Assembly (NCBI GenBank): GCA_021396245.1
Contig: WNYE01000093.1
Span: 62,001 to 126,000 of the forward strand
Reading direction: 5' to 3'
DNA from: Sporothrix humicola
Taxonomy: Eukaryota > Ascomycota > Sordariomycetes > Ophiostomatales > Ophiostomataceae
Length of the DNA stretch: 64,000 nucleotides
Below, piece by piece: positions 20,495 to 28,825 of the stretch (position 1 is the first letter of the stretch; each line of letters opens with the position of its first letter). Below the pieces are notes generated by a model. That model saw only the letters and a program-made list of their open reading frames with translations, ran no database searches and was not told the DNA's origin. The position numbers and the translations under genes are program-made.

Positions 20495-20603
20495 TGTAAG
20501 AGTAATATGTATGTATTTTATGTATGTGGGAAATGAGGCCTTAGGGGCATATTTAGAGAAATAGGGCGTAGCGTTAGGTCATATGACCTCGGTGGGCCTT
20601 ACA
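20495..20603 (-). repeat. 5' LTR of the copia element (109 bases)
   Basis: Direct repeat partner of 15096-15204, also TGTA...TACA. Eight positions carry T where the left copy has C, and one carries A for G, so the damage is mostly on the opposite strand from the left LTR. It contains a perfect 14-base palindrome at 20576-20589. The sequence just inside on the element strand, GGTTACGACCCC, is a possible but unproven primer-binding site. Confidence 0.9.
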
Positions 20604-21260
20604 TAGACGCGTTGGGTTACGACGGCTAAAGACGGGTGTGGGTTGCTTGTTAATTCTTGTCCCTCGGCACGGGGCCCGTCTGGGCTTTCCTTCGGATCCT
20701 TAGAATCGGCCATTTCGACGTCCGCCTTAGACATAGACGGGGTTACTTGGCTGTCACTGGAGCCTGACGACTGCACCGTTGTTCTTGAGCTTCGCGGGTT
20801 ATGGCGGTATCTCGTCGAGGAAACGTTACGTGGTTTGTTAAAATCGAAAACTGCTGGGTTAACTGCAGTGCCTGAGGGTATCGTGAGAGAGCCGGGTATT
20901 TTAGTCTCGAGTTTCAGTCCGGTTGCCACTACGGTGTCTTTGATCCTGCTGGGCGTGGTTTGGTCAATGGAGAGCTGGCATGTCCAGTAGTCGCCGACAT
21001 CTTTTTCTGTTACATTTGTCTTGCGATCGTGAAGGCCCGCGATCGTGCGGTAAAATGCTGCACCGGCCAATGTCTGGCCCTTGGCTTTAGACTCAAAGAA
21101 ACGTCCGGCAATCCACTTGCCACGCTCGACGAGTTTGTGGTCGTTCTGGGACACTGCCTTAAGGCGGACTTGGAATTGCTTTTAAACGCGACACGGTTTA
21201 GCATGGGCCCCTTGCCTGTCTGTCCCACCAACGCTTATCTTAAAGACATAGCTTGTTGTG
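20579..21260 (-). pseudogene. Broken host gene, 3' end replaced by the copia LTR
   Basis: A GC-rich minus-strand frame of 191 codons (20579-21154) enters the LTR at 20603 and stops eight codons inside it. The same frame continues upstream as KISVGGTDRQ...PCRV, then a TAA, then KQFQVRLKAV. The TAA is one C-to-T step from CAA, so a premature stop made by RIP leakage is plausible. The product is basic and Ser/Lys-rich in its C-terminal half, with no domain I recognise. At the reconstructed empty site the last codons before the insertion read GTC followed by TAA, so the insertion may sit exactly at the original stop or in a 3' intron. Expression is unlikely but not excluded. Confidence 0.5.
20604..20608. 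repeat. Target-site duplication, right copy (TAGAC)
   Basis: Matches TAAAC at 15091-15095 except for one G/A transition. Confidence 0.75.
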
Positions 21261-21506
21261 GTGAGGAGAGGGAGAAGTGAAGAATGTGTAACGGATGGGG
21301 TACAGAGTGAGGAGGATGTAAGTGATAGCGTAATGGTGTATGTTGAGCTTCCTGTCAAAATTGAGTAAGAGGGAGATGTGGAGTGGGAGAGAGATGATGA
21401 AAATCGTATCGTAATTGTGGTGACTGTCGTAGAATTGTTTTTGGGAGTTTTGGGGTTGGCAGTGCAGTAATGTCGATGTCGCTTGCCGATGGTGATGCTT
21501 AGTTGT

Positions 21507-21543
<37 letters not shown>

Positions 21544-22182
21544 AGGGAGTTGAAATCGGTAGCTTACAGGAGAGGTATATATAGCTTGGCAAGATGTCTG
21601 GGTAAAGTAACGAGAGAGGAAGGAGCGTAAAGGATCTTGTCAAAATCATGGAATAAGAGAATATGAATTAATTGTCTGTTCTTGCGGGACGGAGAATAAG
21701 GGCCGGAAACAAGAGGGCCTGGGCCGGTAAAGTCAGGTCGGGTAAAGCAGCAGGAGCGAGTATTGAGTAGTAACCTTACCGCTTCCTCAGCCTCCTTCTC
21801 GATATCGGTTCCGATTTTTAATTTCCAAAATTTAAGGGTCGTGTGTGAGGATTGTAGTCTATTCCTCAGGTTTTAGAAAGTGACGTAAGGTTACTTCAGA
21901 CTTATCGTATACAGCCCACGTTTCAAATGTCAAGAATTTAACAATGTTTTACCGTTCATATGCACGATTGTCAAACAGGCGGAACAGGAATACACGCTGT
22001 CTCGTACCTGCCTCGTGTCAAAGGACCAGAACGGGAATGCACTATGTCTCGCACATTCCTCCGTCTCATGGGTGTCAACAAGCCAAGTCGGAAATTAAAA
22101 AATATCTCGCAAAGTTAATCCTCCATCCTACAAATACATTTTAAGGTTAATAGAAAAGTATTATACGTACAGTTTCACAGTC
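21261..22182. other. Intergenic with (GA)n microsatellite
   Basis: Upstream flank of the broken gene, containing a (GA)n tract at about 21510-21550 and a TATATATA box on the minus strand near 21580. From 21,660 to 22,182 I see no coding signal. Confidence 0.5.
21510..21550. repeat. (GA)n / (GGGA)n simple repeat
   Basis: About 14 GA units followed by GGGA units. Confidence 0.9.
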
Positions 22183-23235
22183 TCACAATCGGGACTGTTT
22201 CTTTAGCATGTCGCCAACACTGACCAGTCCTTCTTGTGTGCAACTGGCCATGAGTGTTCCGTCCTGGCCCCAAATCTTCATATTGACGACAGTACGACCA
22301 CTGCCTGCCCAAGATGAGTCGATCTCAGCCAACAGCCATTGGTCGGCACGTAACCGAGATGAATCGTGGAAATAGAGCGTGTGATCAAGGCTGGCCATAG
22401 ACGTCACGGCTTTTTTTCGCTCGCCAGCTTGACGGTTGTCTAGAAAGCCAAGATGTGGCCGTGGGACAGGGCGATGATTCTGGGATGGAAGGGACAGTCG
22501 ATGGGCGTCATCGTAGACTTCAGACACTGGAGGGCTGTCAAAGTCATATATGTCATGCGTATGCGGCGCACCAGCAAGGAAGTAGCTGTCTGACATGCAG
22601 GCCAGTGCCGCGAGGTGACCGTCTTGGCCTGAGATTGTATTTCGGGCCCGCATCCACTGGTGCACTCGTGAAGGTTCATCGTTGTCGGTGGATGACTGTA
22701 CACCGACGCTGTGGTGCAGGAAGGGCACTTTGTCGCTGCGTTTATCGTTCGTCTCGTTGACATCATACTCGGCTGGTGGAAAAGGCACGTCCTTAGGGAA
22801 CTTAAGCCCATATTGCAGCCCGTTGTCTTGTCTTGTGGTAGATGTGAAACTGATGAGAGCCACGTAAAATGTGCGCTTGTTCTGTACAGCCCTGACAAAT
22901 CGAGTGCAAAACTGACGGCCATCTTTGATTTTCTCGACATGGTACTGAGCTGGAATCGTGGCGATGCGTCCTGATACAAAACTGCAGTGCATGGAATGAG
23001 CAACAAAATCTGTGCCGACTGTCTGCTGGGCGGCATTGAGGGTCTGGCCGAGGGTGATTCCGCCAAACAGCCTGCCACCTTGCCCCGTTAGCGCTGCAAA
23101 TGCCGAGACATTGGCCGGGCTGGTTGGATCGTCAACAAAGACGTCCGTCTGTGCACCATCTTTACCAAATAGACGGACATAGAGAAGGCCCTCGATCGTG
23201 GGTTGTGGAGAATCGTGGTGACTGTCGGAGCTCAT
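22183..23235 (-). CDS. Acyl-CoA thioesterase II (TesB type), PTS1 (SRL)
   Basis: 350 residues, no intron. Double hot-dog thioesterase: the first domain carries RLFGGITLGQTLNAA and HSMHCSFVSG, the second carries the family's SLDHTLYFHDS segment with the active-site Asp, then DQWLLAEIDSSWAG and a C-terminal GTLMASCTQEGLV. The protein ends KKQSRL, a canonical peroxisomal signal, as in peroxisomal acyl-CoA thioesterases. It hydrolyses an acyl-CoA to free acid plus CoA. It is divergent from the acyl-CoA ligase and shares operator 6, so ligation and hydrolysis of CoA esters appear co-regulated. A middle stretch (about 165-235) is a low-similarity insertion. Confidence 0.92.
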   Translation of the reverse strand: MSSDSHHDSPQPTIEGLLYVRLFGKDGAQTDVFVDDPTSPANVSAFAALTGQGGRLFGGITLGQTLNAAQQTVGTDFVAHSMHCSFVSGRIATIPAQYHVEKIKDGRQFCTRFVRAVQNKRTFYVALISFTSTTRQDNGLQYGLKFPKDVPFPPAEYDVNETNDKRSDKVPFLHHSVGVQSSTDNDEPSRVHQWMRARNTISGQDGHLAALACMSDSYFLAGAPHTHDIYDFDSPPVSEVYDDAHRLSLPSQNHRPVPRPHLGFLDNRQAGERKKAVTSMASLDHTLYFHDSSRLRADQWLLAEIDSSWAGSGRTVVNMKIWGQDGTLMASCTQEGLVSVGDMLKKQSRL

Positions 23236-23279
23236 GATGTCGTGAACGAGTCAAGGTACAGGTTTGGAAAAAGTGGGAT

Positions 23280-23297
23280 GGGGGGGGGGGGGGGGGG
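23280..23297. repeat. Poly-G tract (18 G)
   Basis: Eighteen consecutive G residues about 45 bases upstream of the thioesterase ATG; could form a G-quadruplex or be length-variable. Confidence 0.9.
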
Positions 23298-23647
23298 ATA
23301 TGCTAATGATTTATCCACAGCTGAGGCAAGAAAATATTAGAGGAGGGAAAAGGAAGAGAAAGAGAAACGGTAAAAGTCTGGCATATTCTCCCGCTTTCGG
23401 TGCTGTTCTCGCTCCGTTGTTACTCCGTGTCACTCCGTGATGAGTCCCGACTTCGCTTGTGTTGATGGTCAGTCGATTCCGGCTTGGCTTCCGATCCGAC
23501 TTCGCTTGACGAGTCAGCTGATTCCCGTTCATTAGAGAAAAGGATTAGGCAAGAGGTATCTCAAATCATGTGTAGTGTGTTGTTTGTCGGATTCTGTTTA
23601 CTAGGCATACATACCGGGCGTTCTTAGTCCAAGTGGTTGGCTGTTAC

Positions 23648-23673
23648 ACCGGCGATTTAAATTGTGGACCGGA
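23648..23673. promoter_or_regulatory. Operator 6: ACCGG-N16-CCGGA
   Basis: CCGG at 23649-23652 and 23669-23672, with a 16-base spacer (one longer than the core set) holding GATTTAAATTG. It lies between two divergent genes for CoA-ester enzymes, about 310 and 415 bases from their start codons. Confidence 0.6.
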
Positions 23674-23980
23674 GTTACAACTTGCGCCACCAACCGTCAC
23701 TCATGCATCTACGGCTACATCTATCTTTGCGACAGAAACGACTTCCCTTTCAAGTATGTAGCGAAGACGTAGACAAATGCATACCATTAGTAGGTAGATC
23801 AAAAGTTTAGTCGTAAGTTTGATAGAATTGTGACATAATCGTTAACCAGGATATCTTGTCATATTTTGTTTACTTCATCCCTCACTCTTTCATTTGATTT
23901 TCTTTTCCCAAGATTTGATACTTTTATCACAAACCAAGCATCATCAATACCCTCAAGATCATCTATCTGTCAGAACATAC

Positions 23981-25636
23981 ATGGATATGGCGCCAATTAT
24001 CTCAGACCACGTCCTCCATCTGCGGACAGATCGATCTGTGACGCAGATGATGTTGGAGAACCCATGCAACGCCGACCCAGCCAACATTGTCTGCGAGGAC
24101 ACATTGACAGGAAAGACGGCCACATATGGCGGTCTTCGGACGGACTCTTTTGTGGCAGCCAGCTCTTTGAGATATCGCCATGGTCTCAAAAGTGGTGACA
24201 CAGTGACGATTATCGGCCGCAGCCAGGTCGACTACATTGTTGCCGCCCATGCTGTCTGGGCCGCCGGATGCGTGGTAAACACGGTGAACCACTCCTCGAC
24301 GGCCAAAGAGATTGTCCACGCACTTCAAATCGTCAAGCCACAACTTCTCATTGTCGATGTTGCGGCTGTGGAAAAGGTGCGCCAGTCGCTCGAGTCTCTC
24401 GACAAATCCATACCGACGCCCGCTATCATGACAATTGTCGAACGAGTTCCCAACACGCCACTTTTCCCGGACGACCTCCTCGGTGGCGAGCGTATCGATC
24501 CCTCTGCCTACACTCTGGATGGCCGTGATGCTCGGCAAGTTTGTGCAGCCGTTGTTCTCTCGAGCGGCACCACCGGTCTGCCCAAGGCGGTGATGCTCTC
24601 CCACCACAACTTGGTCTGCATCTGCGAGATGCTGCGGGCGGACAATCCAGATAACTGGCGCGGCAACCAGCGGGAGATTTTCTTTCCGCCCTTGTCTCAC
24701 ATATACGGACTCTACGTGTGTGCACTCATGGCACCTTGGCTGGGATCATATGTGTGCATGGTGCCGTCCTTTGACGTGGAGACGTACTGTCGGCTTATGA
24801 GTGAGAAGCGGGCGACACTGGCGCGGCTTGTGCCTCCAGTGGCTTTGTCTCTGGCCAAGTCGACTTCTGTCGTTCAGAAGTACAAATACCCGAACCTCGA
24901 GTATTTCTCTTGCTCGGCTGCTCCCCTAACACCCGTTGTGGCCAACCAACTGCGCAGCCAGTTCCCAGGCGTCAGTCTGTGCCAGACATACGGCTGCACT
25001 GAGCTGGCATCGTGCGTAGCTCAAAGCGGCGTGCGTGATGAGGGCAAGGCACCATTGATTGCTGCCGGATCATTGCTTACCAACATGAATGTCCGTTTTG
25101 TCGGCGAGGACGGCAAAGACGTCGATGGTGCCGGCGGTGTCCCTGGTGAAATCTGCGTGCAGTCGCCCACCATCATGATGGGCTACAAGGACAATGCCGC
25201 TGCCACGCAAGAGGCAATGCTGGAGCCAGGATGGTTCCGCACGGGAGACATTGGCTACCTGGACAGCAATGGCTATCTCATCATTGTCGACCGCCTCAAG
25301 GACGTGATCAAGTACAAAGGATTCCAAGTTAGTCCTAGTGAGCTGGAAGAGGTCTTGTTTCAGCACAGGGGAATTAAAGATGTCGGTGTGACGTCTGTGC
25401 GGGACGACGCCCAGGCTACGGAGCTGCCGTGTGCTTTTGTTGTGCCAAAACCGTTCTTGGGCAGAGGCTCACACGATCTCGCCAAAGACATCCAGGCATT
25501 TGTGGCTTCCAAGGTTGCTGGCTACAAGAAGCTGACTGGTGGTGTTTACTTTATGGACTCGCTGCCACGGAATCCAACCGGCAAGCTACTGAGGAGAGAA
25601 CTACGCAAGATCGCACAGACACGGGCAAAGCTGTAG
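23981..25636 (+). CDS. Acyl-CoA ligase (4-coumarate-CoA-ligase-like), PTS1 (AKL)
   Basis: 551 residues, no intron. I start at the ATG at 23981, which gives a normal N-terminus. The AMP-binding signature is present: LSSGTTGLPKAVMLSHHN (P-loop), QTYGCTEL (A5), the GWFRTGDIGY motif, VDRLKDVIKYKGFQVSPSELE hinge, and the C-terminal NPTGKLLRREL with the adenylation Lys. It ends RAKL, a canonical PTS1. The reaction is acid + ATP + CoA to acyl-CoA. Peroxisomal members of this clade activate aryl or cyclic side-chain acids. It shares operator 6 with the thioesterase. The acyl substrate is not known; a cyclohexane/cyclohexene carboxylate is the inference from context. Confidence 0.92.
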   Translation: MDMAPIISDHVLHLRTDRSVTQMMLENPCNADPANIVCEDTLTGKTATYGGLRTDSFVAASSLRYRHGLKSGDTVTIIGRSQVDYIVAAHAVWAAGCVVNTVNHSSTAKEIVHALQIVKPQLLIVDVAAVEKVRQSLESLDKSIPTPAIMTIVERVPNTPLFPDDLLGGERIDPSAYTLDGRDARQVCAAVVLSSGTTGLPKAVMLSHHNLVCICEMLRADNPDNWRGNQREIFFPPLSHIYGLYVCALMAPWLGSYVCMVPSFDVETYCRLMSEKRATLARLVPPVALSLAKSTSVVQKYKYPNLEYFSCSAAPLTPVVANQLRSQFPGVSLCQTYGCTELASCVAQSGVRDEGKAPLIAAGSLLTNMNVRFVGEDGKDVDGAGGVPGEICVQSPTIMMGYKDNAAATQEAMLEPGWFRTGDIGYLDSNGYLIIVDRLKDVIKYKGFQVSPSELEEVLFQHRGIKDVGVTSVRDDAQATELPCAFVVPKPFLGRGSHDLAKDIQAFVASKVAGYKKLTGGVYFMDSLPRNPTGKLLRRELRKIAQTRAKL

Positions 25637-25924
25637 ACCAAAACTACCACACGATAAATGAAATAAATTGACCGGCAAATTTCAAACCATTTGAACCTAA
25701 AGCGCAATATAAAAAAAAGTAACGAACGCACATTCTTCCCACGCCATGAACTGACTGTGTAGATGCCTACGTTGGTTGAGCTCTACTTGTAGCAAAGCTG
25801 ATCATTAGAGATGCATAAAAATTCTAAAATATCCCCAAAGAGCATAGAAAATCAGAACTCAAATTGACATTGAATTTCAATAGAGGTCGTTAGTAGTCAT
25901 CTCGGTCCTTGAACGCCCGATGCC

Positions 25925-26008
25925 CAACATCCGTCCCCGATGTGCGGCTCTGTATGGGGTTGCCCCGGAATGCCCCGTAGCGAACCCCATACCCCGTAAC
26001 CGATGTTG
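25925..26008. repeat. Nested inverted repeats
   Basis: Inner arms TATGGGGTT (25953-25961) and AACCCCATA (25983-25991) are perfect 9-mers around 21 bases. Outer arms CAACATC (25925-25931) and GATGTTG (26002-26008) also pair. Confidence 0.7.
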
Positions 26009-26105
26009 CACTAGCACTGTTTTAGTGGACTTGAGCCCTGCTTAGGGCAGACGCGGCCCTGGTTCTTGGGTGGTTAGGCCACTAAACCAGCCACCAATCG
26101 CCCGG

Positions 26106-26130
26106 TCCGGTCAATTCATTAACATCCGGG
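26106..26130. promoter_or_regulatory. Operator 7: TCCGG-N15-CCGGG
   Basis: CCGG at 26107-26110 and 26126-26129. The spacer TCAATTCATTAACAT shares TCAATTCA with operator 5 and TTCAT with operator 1. It lies 277 bases upstream of the racemase-like gene. Confidence 0.75.
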
Positions 26131-26405
26131 GCCTAGATCTGCGAATGTTGACTCGTGTATTTGTGATTGCTCAGTATGAAGAGACATTATGAATCTGGGG
26201 TTCGCGTCTTCGCGTCTGGGGATCAGATTTGCACGTACACTTGAGACTTACGTCACTGTCCAAATTGTATTTCGTAACGAACTTTTCCATGAATTGTATT
26301 CCATAATTTTGATACGATAGCATTCACTGCCATAGCCAAACCCTTTTTCTTTCGCTCCCACCTGCGACAATTCTACAACGAAAGAAAACAGACCACACCA
26401 CAACC

Positions 26406-27557
26406 ATGCCTTCACTTGACGGTGTCCGCGTTATCGAACTGGCGGGACTGGCTCCTGGACCATTTACCGGCCTTCTCATGGCCGACAATGGCGCCGAAGT
26501 GCTCCGCGTCGACCGTGTCGACCAAGGAAACATCCCTAGCCCCGACGTGCTGGTCCGCGGCAAGAAGTCTGTCTGCATCGACATCAAGCACCCCCATGGC
26601 AGAGACTTGTTGTTGAAGCTCGTCGAGCATGCCGATGTGCTCATCGACCCCTTCCGGCCCGGTGTGCTTGAGCGGCTTGGACTGGGCCCGCGTGAGGTTT
26701 TACTGAAGCGTAACCCCCGGCTTATCGTCGCCCGCCTGACAGGCTACCGCCGAGACGGCAAGTACGCGAATATGGCCGGTCACGACCTAAACTATCTAGC
26801 CGTTTCGGGCGTGCTTTCCACTCTTGGCGGTCCTGCACCGCTGCTGCCAAGCCCGCCTGGTAATCTGCTCGCCGACTTTGCCGGTGGTGGACTCGTGTGC
26901 TTTGCTGGAATCTTGTTAGCCCTTCAAGCTCGTGTGACGAGCAATGTCGGCCAGGTGGTGGAGGCGAACATGGTGGACGGCGTGTCGTTTCTGGCGACGG
27001 CACCGCGTGTCTCGGCCAAGATCCCCGGCCAGTGGGACCAGCCACGCGGGCACAACCTGATCGATGGCGGCTGCCCGTACTACCGTGTGTACGAGTGCAG
27101 GGATGCCGGGCGATACATGGCTGTGGCCTCACTCGAGCCAAAGTTCTTTGCCGCTCTCTGCAAAGGGCTGGGTATTGTAGAGTCTGACCCTCGGTATCAA
27201 AAACGAGAGGACCGCTCGACCTGGCCGGCTCTGCATCAGCTGTTTACCGATATCTTCCGGACACGCACACGAGCCGAATGGGAGGCGATCTTTGACGGCA
27301 CAGATGCGTGCTGCACACCTGTCCTGACATACTCCGAGATGGAGGCCGCACGCTATGAACAGCGCGCCATGGTCGGCCTGAGCGAGACGCCATCAAGCAC
27401 CGGCTCTTTCGAACAGGGATGGTCACCTCACACACTGGCTCCTGGTAGTGGCGGTGAGAAGTTGCTTCAGGCTTGGGCAGGCTGGGAAAGAGATCGGGAC
27501 TATGTCATCACCGAAGGCGGTCTGCGAACGGTGGACGATGGATCGGCAAAATTGTAG
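26406..27557 (+). CDS. CoA-transferase family III / alpha-methylacyl-CoA racemase-like, PTS1 (AKL)
   Basis: 383 residues, no intron. The CaiB/BaiF fold is shown by the N-terminal VRVIELAGLAPGPFTGLLMADNGAEVLRVD, then VLIDPFRPGVLERLGLG, AGHDLNYLAVSG and a D-G-G-C-P-Y-Y segment. The His and Asp positions fit the racemase acid/base pair. It ends SAKL, a canonical PTS1. Alpha-methylacyl-CoA racemases invert a 2-methyl (or ring alpha) carbon so that the acyl-CoA can enter beta-oxidation; a CoA-transferase role is the alternative. The racemase reading is preferred because the length matches and an ATP-dependent ligase is present. Operator 7 lies upstream. Confidence 0.9.
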   Translation: MPSLDGVRVIELAGLAPGPFTGLLMADNGAEVLRVDRVDQGNIPSPDVLVRGKKSVCIDIKHPHGRDLLLKLVEHADVLIDPFRPGVLERLGLGPREVLLKRNPRLIVARLTGYRRDGKYANMAGHDLNYLAVSGVLSTLGGPAPLLPSPPGNLLADFAGGGLVCFAGILLALQARVTSNVGQVVEANMVDGVSFLATAPRVSAKIPGQWDQPRGHNLIDGGCPYYRVYECRDAGRYMAVASLEPKFFAALCKGLGIVESDPRYQKREDRSTWPALHQLFTDIFRTRTRAEWEAIFDGTDACCTPVLTYSEMEAARYEQRAMVGLSETPSSTGSFEQGWSPHTLAPGSGGEKLLQAWAGWERDRDYVITEGGLRTVDDGSAKL

Positions 27558-27655
27558 ATGTTCGGTTGTTTTTTTATGCAAATATGGTTGTACATTACGA
27601 ATGTCAAGGATGCTTTTGTATTCGTTGATTAAAGTTGAGCGTGTCTATCAAAGTT

Positions 27656-28825
27656 CTAAATATGTGATGCTCGAGGGCTACCGTTGCTCTCCAGTCTCCT
27701 CACAACGGCTTCGACGGCTTGCTTGCTCTCATCCTTGCCCTTCCAGAATAGCGGCAGGTTCTGAATACTATCGACAACAGCATTCAATGCATCAATGCCA
27801 CGGCGTGCGTGGTCTTCCGCAACGTTGTCGCCAGGCACGTTGAGCGTGTGGCTAAAGACTTCGAGCGAAATGGGACCCTTGTAACCTGTCGCCACGACAG
27901 CAGCAGCCACTAGCTCGACCGGCATGTATCCTCCACGGGACTGCTCCATCGGATACAGACGGTGGCTCCGCGACCACGGCAGAAGAGCAGGAATGCTGGG
28001 GTCCGTTGGCGGCAGGAAAGTTGTGGGATCCATGCGCTCAGCATCGCCGCACTGGAAGAAGAAGATCTTGTCGCCGGGGACGATCGCCACCAGGGCCGCC
28101 ATGGATGCCGTGAGGACTTCAATGGACTCCTGCAGCGTCGGGAAGATCCGGCCGTGGCCTGCTGGGTTGTATGGATCGGCAAATTCAACGGCCAGTACGT
28201 TGAACGCGTCCACGATCAGGCCGACATTCGGCCGGTTCGCAAACCGCACTGCCTCCCACGACAACGACCACGTATTGTTGCGCGCCGCCCACGACAGGCC
28301 CTCGTAGCCAATCTTGAGCATCTTGCCGCCGTCGGCTCGAGAGTACGCCGCCGCCATGTCGCCCAGTTCTGCCAGATCCCGCGCCACTCTCTTCAGGTCG
28401 GTCTCCACGCCGGCATCGCGCCGGATGCTGGCGCACATAAACACCAAGTCGGTGTCAAACGCCCGCATAAACGGAAACCGCGCCGCCACGCCGTCTAACG
28501 TCCGCCGTCTTTCCTCAGGGTCCAAAATGCCTTCAATCACCCGCAGCGGCTGCGTGCAGGCGATGCGCATTCCCAACGATTTGACGAGGGCGCACAGCTT
28601 GCGCGCCACGGCCAGCTTCTCGGGCGTCGCCTCCCATGCCGCCGCGCCCTCGCCGTCTAGGCCATGCTCTGCCAGGTACGCCGACCAGCACTCGTCAAAG
28701 AGGTCGATGACTTTGAAGCCAGCCCGTGCAGCGGCCCGAAGTCGCGGCTCGAGTTTGTGCTCGCGCCAATTGCCCAGCGACAGCGTCGCGATGCCGAGCT
28801 CGTTTGTTGCTCTTGATGTCGTCAT
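27656..28825 (-). CDS. 3-dehydroshikimate dehydratase-like TIM-barrel protein 2
   Basis: 389 residues, no intron. I use the ATG at 28825, which precedes the first strand (ELGIATLSLG). It has the same family as the protein at 1,019 but is clearly distinct: GFKVIDLFDECWSAY, MRIACTQPLR, KIGYEGLSWAARNNTWSLSWE, a metal-site VGLIVDAFNV, FFFQCGDAERMDP and GPISLEVFSHTLNVP. Segments match fungal 3-dehydroshikimate dehydratases well, and this copy resembles the canonical enzyme more than copy 1. It has no PTS1 (ends ASHI), so a cytosolic/peroxisomal pair is possible. It is the last gene of the cluster with an operator (8) in its promoter. Confidence 0.85.
   Translation of the reverse strand: MTTSRATNELGIATLSLGNWREHKLEPRLRAAARAGFKVIDLFDECWSAYLAEHGLDGEGAAAWEATPEKLAVARKLCALVKSLGMRIACTQPLRVIEGILDPEERRRTLDGVAARFPFMRAFDTDLVFMCASIRRDAGVETDLKRVARDLAELGDMAAAYSRADGGKMLKIGYEGLSWAARNNTWSLSWEAVRFANRPNVGLIVDAFNVLAVEFADPYNPAGHGRIFPTLQESIEVLTASMAALVAIVPGDKIFFFQCGDAERMDPTTFLPPTDPSIPALLPWSRSHRLYPMEQSRGGYMPVELVAAAVVATGYKGPISLEVFSHTLNVPGDNVAEDHARRGIDALNAVVDSIQNLPLFWKGKDESKQAVEAVVRRLESNGSPRASHI

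Larger units (their letters stand above)
15096..20603 (-). mobile_element. Ty1/copia LTR retrotransposon, RIP-degraded
   Basis: 5,508 bases between 109-base LTRs with TG...CA ends and a 5-base target duplication. On the minus strand a reverse transcriptase core is readable at about 16,220-16,440 (YVNDI in place of YVDDI, then FLGLNIRRD and IYLS). An RNase H-like segment follows at about 15,718-15,850 (VAGVSVFWK, then EFITLTPAVKA), interrupted by stops. RT before RNase H with the rest of pol and gag further upstream fits copia orientation on the minus strand. No reading frame is intact. The interior is AT-rich; TpG is almost absent for long stretches (one in about 700 bases at 16,380-17,100) while CpG is retained. 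That is a RIP-type pattern rather than methyl-CpG decay. I could not confirm gag, protease or integrase. Confidence 0.9.
23236..23980. other. Divergent promoter, thioesterase / acyl-CoA ligase
   Basis: Contains a G18 homopolymer just upstream of the thioesterase and operator 6 in the middle. No gene is supported. Confidence 0.6.
25637..26405. other. Intergenic, upstream of the CoA-transferase-family gene
   Basis: Holds a nested inverted repeat (25925-26008) and operator 7. The first 250 bases are AT-rich 3' flank. No gene is supported. Confidence 0.55.
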
